DNA from: Chloromonas sp. AAM2 | Taxonomy: Eukaryota; Chlorophyta; Chlorophyceae; Chlamydomonadales; Chlamydomonadaceae | Assembly (NCBI GenBank): GCA_004335635.1 | Contig: QAXH01000329.1 | Coordinates: forward strand, 1 to 11,660 | Direction: 5' to 3' | DNA: 11,660 nt | In this document: positions 8,901 through 11,660 of the stretch, piece after piece | Layout of the letters: the number at the start of each line of letters is the position of its first letter | Position numbering within the stretch: position 1 is the stretch's first letter | Notes under the pieces: model-generated | The model's database searches: none | What the model saw: the letters and a program-made list of their open reading frames with translations, nothing else | What the model was told of the DNA's origin: nothing | Translations under genes and position numbers: made by a program

Positions 8901-11622
8901 GTCCTCTGGCGGCTTATGTAAATCAAACAGACATGTGTTTTATCGTATTGCCTGGGCACGGTTGAGGCTGCGGACAAAAGCACCTGACGGATGGCGTTGT
9001 TTCATGTCCGGCCTGGTCTAGCCTTCCACAGTGCAAACTGTGCTCAAGGGTGCCTACTGGGTAGGTGCATCGTCAACCGACGCAGTTTACAACCGGTGTC
9101 AGCACCGTAGGCCCACCCGCTACCTTTTCCATGTTCAGAGCACCATCACACGGGTGATGTAGGCGGCTGCTGAGCGTCTAGACTTTCTGGCCTGCAGCTC
9201 AATAACGGTGAACGCTGGAATGTCTTACAATTGACTGCTGCTGCTTTATCCTTCAGGTTCTTCCCTCCGATCTTCACTACGCCATAGTGGACGAGGCAGA
9301 CTCGATCCTGATCGATGAGAGCCGCAACCCGCTGATCATCAGCCTGCCAGTCACGGAGAACGAGCAGGCTGTGCTGCTAGTGGACAAGGTGATGGAGGTG
9401 GTGTTTAGTTGGTTGGGTGGGTGTTCGTTGCTCGGTTGGTTGGTGATTTTCTTTTTTAGCTGCTGCCAACAGCAAGCGGGACGTCCAGCCAGTGAGTGTG
9501 GTCATTTGCATGTTGGTCAGGCAGTGTTAGGATCAATTGATTTGCTTGGTTGATAATTTCGTGCGTGTGACAGTTGAAGTGTGCCAGTAGCAACCACGGC
9601 ATATACGTGTGGGCATATATATACGTGTGGGAATTGTACGCTGCCAAGCCTGGTTGCTGAGGTGAGGTGCATGACTGGCAGGGCAAGGCAGCCGGCAGCT
9701 CTGGAAGCAATCTTGGCCAGCGTTGATGCGTGCTATGTGGCATTCTGTTCCGTAAGATGCTGCCGTGCCTTTTTCTGTTGTGTTGTGTGCAGCTCGTTCG
9801 TCCCATGTGGGAGGAGGTGTCTGCTGTGTGTGAGCAGTCTGAGGCCATGGTCAGGCACAGCTACTACGACGACTGGGGGGACAGAATGGTGAGTGGCAAT
9901 CTGGGTCTGTGGGCGCGTGGGGGACAGGGCACGGGCTCGTCCAGGAATGCTCTGCGGCCACTGAGTGGTAACTTGTTCGTGCTGTGAGGCTCACACGCAA
10001 TGCGTTGGTTTGGCAGCAAGCAATTGAATGGCATGGTCATGGAAACTTGTCGTGGAAGCAGAGGTGCACTGGGTGGCAATGACGTTATGCATACTGGTAC
10101 AATCGAGCTGTGCCACTCTCAAATCAATCTGCTGGGGCAACCATTGTTCTGACCAGTTTGTAGCAGTAAAACACTAACGCCTGCGATGGTCACTTTGCGC
10201 CTGTGCTGCTATGTCTGTAGAGTGAGAACGTGCGTCAGCTGATGGAGCGGGACATCAAGGCAGCGGCGGACGCAGTCAAGGCCAAGTACTACAAGGTACC
10301 TCTGGGCTGGGCAACTCACAAGCTATTGTCAAAGACAGGCGTCCCGGTCCCAGCGGCCTGGATCTTCCTGAACCCAGCGGCCTGACCCCAGCCCTTGCCT
10401 GCCTGTCTGGCTTTTCAGGTTGTACAAATGCCAAGTGCAGGTTGCAGTGTTAAGCATGTTGAACACTGACCAGGGGCAGGCCTTTCTGACAACCGGGGTT
10501 CAGCATGCAGAAGATGGACATACCCTGGCTTGTGTGTGCATGTGTTTTCAGGTTGACCAGAAGGCGCGCAGTATCACTCTCACACCCCTGGCCATTCAGG
10601 TCCTACTCGATGGCCTGGGTGAGTGGGGAGGGAGGTGGGAGTAGTGAACAGGTTTGATGAGCGGTGCATGTGGCATGAGATTCACCCTGCCAAGCGTTGG
10701 GTCTTCTGGGCTGGTATTGGATCCTGCCGTTGCTTTCTGCATGATGTGTGGGCTGGCCTTCAGGGGTATGCGACATGCATTGCTACGTAGCGGGCAGAAC
10801 ATTCTTCACTTGAGGTGTTGGCTAACTGAAACTGCTGCACTGTGTGTTAGATGACCTGCTGTGCCTTACCTGTGCCTGTGACGTGGCACCCTGCTCTATC
10901 TATGTATGCAATGACACTTAGCCAACCAAGCGCTTTGCCTGGTGGCCTGGCACTGTGTGATGCTAACCTGCTGCGCCTAACACTCCCTGCTCTTCGTGCG
11001 TGTGCGTGTTCAGTGCGTGAGGGTGTGGCGTTCAGCGGAGCGGTGGACGAGGGGCGCGACCCCACGCCCACGGACGTGTTTGAAGACCCTGCACGCTTTG
11101 GGCAGCTGGCCATCACGGCATTCAAAGTAGGGTTGGCGGTCTGCAGCTGCATCCAAAGCTTTGCTTGCTCAAACCACAATTGTTTTTGTTAGTACAACCT
11201 TCAGCCTCGCTTCCTGGGGTTGGTACACGTACCCTATATGCTGGCGTGTTTGGAACAGTTTCAACGTAGCTGGTGAAGAACATGATGAAACCGCTGGTGC
11301 AAGTCCATCCGCTGCCTCCATCAGGCTTACAGCACTCACCTACTGTAAAGCGCATAAGACAGCACTTGCGGACGGACCTGGGCAGAGGTCACTTGCAAAG
11401 CTCTGCATTCCTGATTGTCAAGGCGGAGAGGCACAGTACGCACTCGACCTCATGGAACGACTCAGTGGTGATGATGAAGCGACGCTGTGTCATGTGCTGC
11501 AGGCGTACGAGCTGTACACGCTGGGCAAGCAGTACATTGTACGGGATGGGCGCGTGATCCTGATCGATGAGAACACGGGCCGGCTCAGGGACATCACGCG
11601 CTGGCAGGACGGGCTGCACCAG
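5762..11622 (+). CDS. SECA2: Chloroplast SecA preprotein-translocase ATPase, SECA2-like, first 12 exons (3' end outside window)
   Basis: SecA is the ATP-driven motor that threads preproteins through a SecY-type channel; plastid SECA2 partners SCY2. Exons: 5762-6057, 6442-6524, 6936-7057, 7576-7736, 8033-8108, 8558-8650, 9257-9388, 9793-9888, 10221-10295, 10552-10618, 11014-11126, 11503-11622. They total 1434 bases, 478 codons, with every junction in phase. Residues 1-57 look like a transit peptide. Residues 100-126 are the SecA N-terminal helix region ([16 protein letters not shown]). Further along are [18 protein letters not shown] (146-163), Walker A TGEGKT (183-188), [19 protein letters not shown]...ELGF.YLRDN, and Walker [12 protein letters not shown] (288-298). 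The [17 protein letters not shown] segment closes the window. [10 protein letters not shown] and QYIVRDG favour SECA2 over SECA1, from memory of the plant proteins and not an alignment. Known SecA proteins are roughly twice this length, so the second half lies to the right. Start choice: ATG 5762 has A at -3 and opens a classic presequence. Confidence 0.85.
6324..6347. repeat. (CA)12 microsatellite in SecA intron 1
   Basis: Twelve uninterrupted CA units lie inside intron 6058-6441, about 95 bases upstream of the exon 2 acceptor. It is probably length-polymorphic between strains. Confidence 0.95.
6806..6946 (+). repeat. Duplicated splice-acceptor segment in SecA intron 2
   Basis: The 14-base string CAGGTGAACTCAAG occurs at 6806-6819 and at 6933-6946. 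The second copy is the working acceptor and first codons of exon 3 (GELKARL). The first copy lies in the intron, 127 bases upstream, and looks like a decoy acceptor; both copies also have CATGTGT shortly upstream. Confidence 0.75.
7576..7736 (+). other. SecA exon 4: Walker A nucleotide-binding exon
   Basis: This phase-0 exon encodes VGGMVLHAG, then [20 protein letters not shown], then [16 protein letters not shown]. Lys187 in TGEGKT is the predicted phosphate-binding lysine. The donor was placed after TG of a Trp codon (GTGCGT at 7737) because the next exon begins GATGGGC and restores EWMGK, matching the AEWMG of plant SECA2 as recalled. A stronger-looking GTGAGA three bases downstream would break the frame. 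Confidence 0.85.
8254..8285. repeat. 13-base direct repeat in SecA intron 5
   Basis: CAGGGCTTGCTGC is found at 8254-8266 and 8273-8285, within intron 8109-8557. It is a local duplication with no evident role. Confidence 0.7.
9027..9159 (+). other. Cluster of short hairpins in SecA intron 6
   Basis: Four small inverted repeats lie in this 133-base part of intron 8651-9256, the longest intron in the gene. They are CACAGT/ACTGTG with loop GCAA (9027-9042), CCTAC/GTAGG with loop TGG (9053-9065), CGGTG/CACCG with loop TCAG (9094-9107) and CATCAC/GTGATG with loop ACGG (9144-9159). They might mark a structured intronic RNA. I could not fit them to a box C/D or H/ACA snoRNA, and chance is a real alternative. 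Confidence 0.3.
9257..9388 (+). other. SecA exon 7: Walker B (DEAD) exon
   Basis: This 44-codon phase-0 exon encodes [20 protein letters not shown] followed by [12 protein letters not shown]. Asp289 and Glu290 are the predicted magnesium-binding and catalytic pair. Most SecA proteins have DEVDS and IISG here; this copy has DEADS and IISL. The acceptor is CTTCAG and the donor GTGATG. Confidence 0.85.
9600..9631. repeat. Imperfect tandem repeat in SecA intron 7
   Basis: CATATACGTGTGGG (9600-9613) is followed directly by CATATATATACGTGTGGG (9614-9631). The second copy differs by two extra TA steps. It lies in intron 9389-9792. Confidence 0.75.
9793..10295 (+). other. SecA exons 8 and 9: extra segment in the preprotein-binding domain
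   Basis: Exons 9793-9888 (32 codons) and 10221-10295 (25 codons) are both phase 0 at each end. They encode a charged helical segment between the end of the first half of the motor and the [15 protein letters not shown] strand of the preprotein-binding domain. Recognisable pieces are [23 protein letters not shown] and [16 protein letters not shown]. From memory, plant SECA2 is shorter in this position by about 45 to 55 residues, so this looks like a lineage insertion. Each exon can be skipped without a frameshift. Confidence 0.65.
10349..10384. repeat. 12-base direct repeat in SecA intron 9
   Basis: CCCAGCGGCCTG occurs at 10349-10360 and 10373-10384 inside the 256-base intron 10296-10551, with a 24-base period. 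Confidence 0.75.
11503..11622 (+). other. SecA exon 12: return strand of the preprotein-binding domain
   Basis: Forty codons encode [20 protein letters not shown] followed by [20 protein letters not shown]. This is the SecA signature in which the polypeptide passes back from the preprotein-binding domain to the motor. In bacteria the matching segment reads DEHTGR then RRWSDGLHQ. The donor GTGGGA at 11623 is followed by the window edge, so the coding sequence continues outside. Confidence 0.85.
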
Positions 11623-11660
11623 GTGGGAGGGCGCGAGTGTGTGTGAGGGTGTCATTCAAC

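Noticed and set aside
11468..11474. GTGATGA resembling a snoRNA box C in SecA intron 11
   Set aside because: No CTGA box D lies at a suitable distance before the exon at 11503, and there are no flanking complementary ends.
5762..11622. Bacterial or organelle-encoded secA
   Set aside because: At least eleven phase-consistent GT-AG introns and a presequence show a nuclear gene with spliceosomal introns.

Overview
The window reads as nuclear DNA from a eukaryotic phototroph, most likely a chlorophyte green alga. Compact GC-rich exons of about 70 to 300 bases are separated by GT-AG introns of about 250 to 600 bases, most of which end in TGCAG or TTTTCAG. One gene encodes a chloroplast-type SecA with an N-terminal presequence. 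I saw no bacterial operon structure, tRNA, rRNA, CRISPR array or transposon. The lineage is inferred from gene style and was not tested by a search.

Layout. (1) 313-2034, plus strand: the last three exons of a gene that begins before the window. The product is helix-rich and I do not recognise it. (2) 2035-3179: a tail-to-tail intergenic stretch holding only short repeats and a TATA-like motif. (3) 3180-5329, minus strand: a complete four-exon gene reconstructed here. All junction phases agree, giving 324 residues with an Arg/Ser-rich presequence and three to four membrane segments near the C-terminus. I do not recognise the family. (4) 5330-5761: a 432-base head-to-head region between two start codons, probably a shared promoter. 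(5) 5762-11622, plus strand: the first 12 exons (478 codons) of a SecA preprotein-translocase ATPase that runs off the right edge. They cover the transit peptide, the first half of the motor with both ATP-binding motifs, and most of the preprotein-binding domain. Several residues favour the plastid SECA2 type over SECA1.

How the genes may relate. SECA2 is known in plants to work with SCY2 to insert proteins into plastid membranes. The divergent neighbour also looks like an organelle-targeted membrane protein, so shared expression or a shared compartment is a testable idea, but the sequence does not prove it. The points most worth checking are the unrecognised membrane protein, the two-exon insertion in the SecA preprotein-binding domain, a duplicated splice acceptor in SecA intron 2, and a run of small hairpins in the longest SecA intron.
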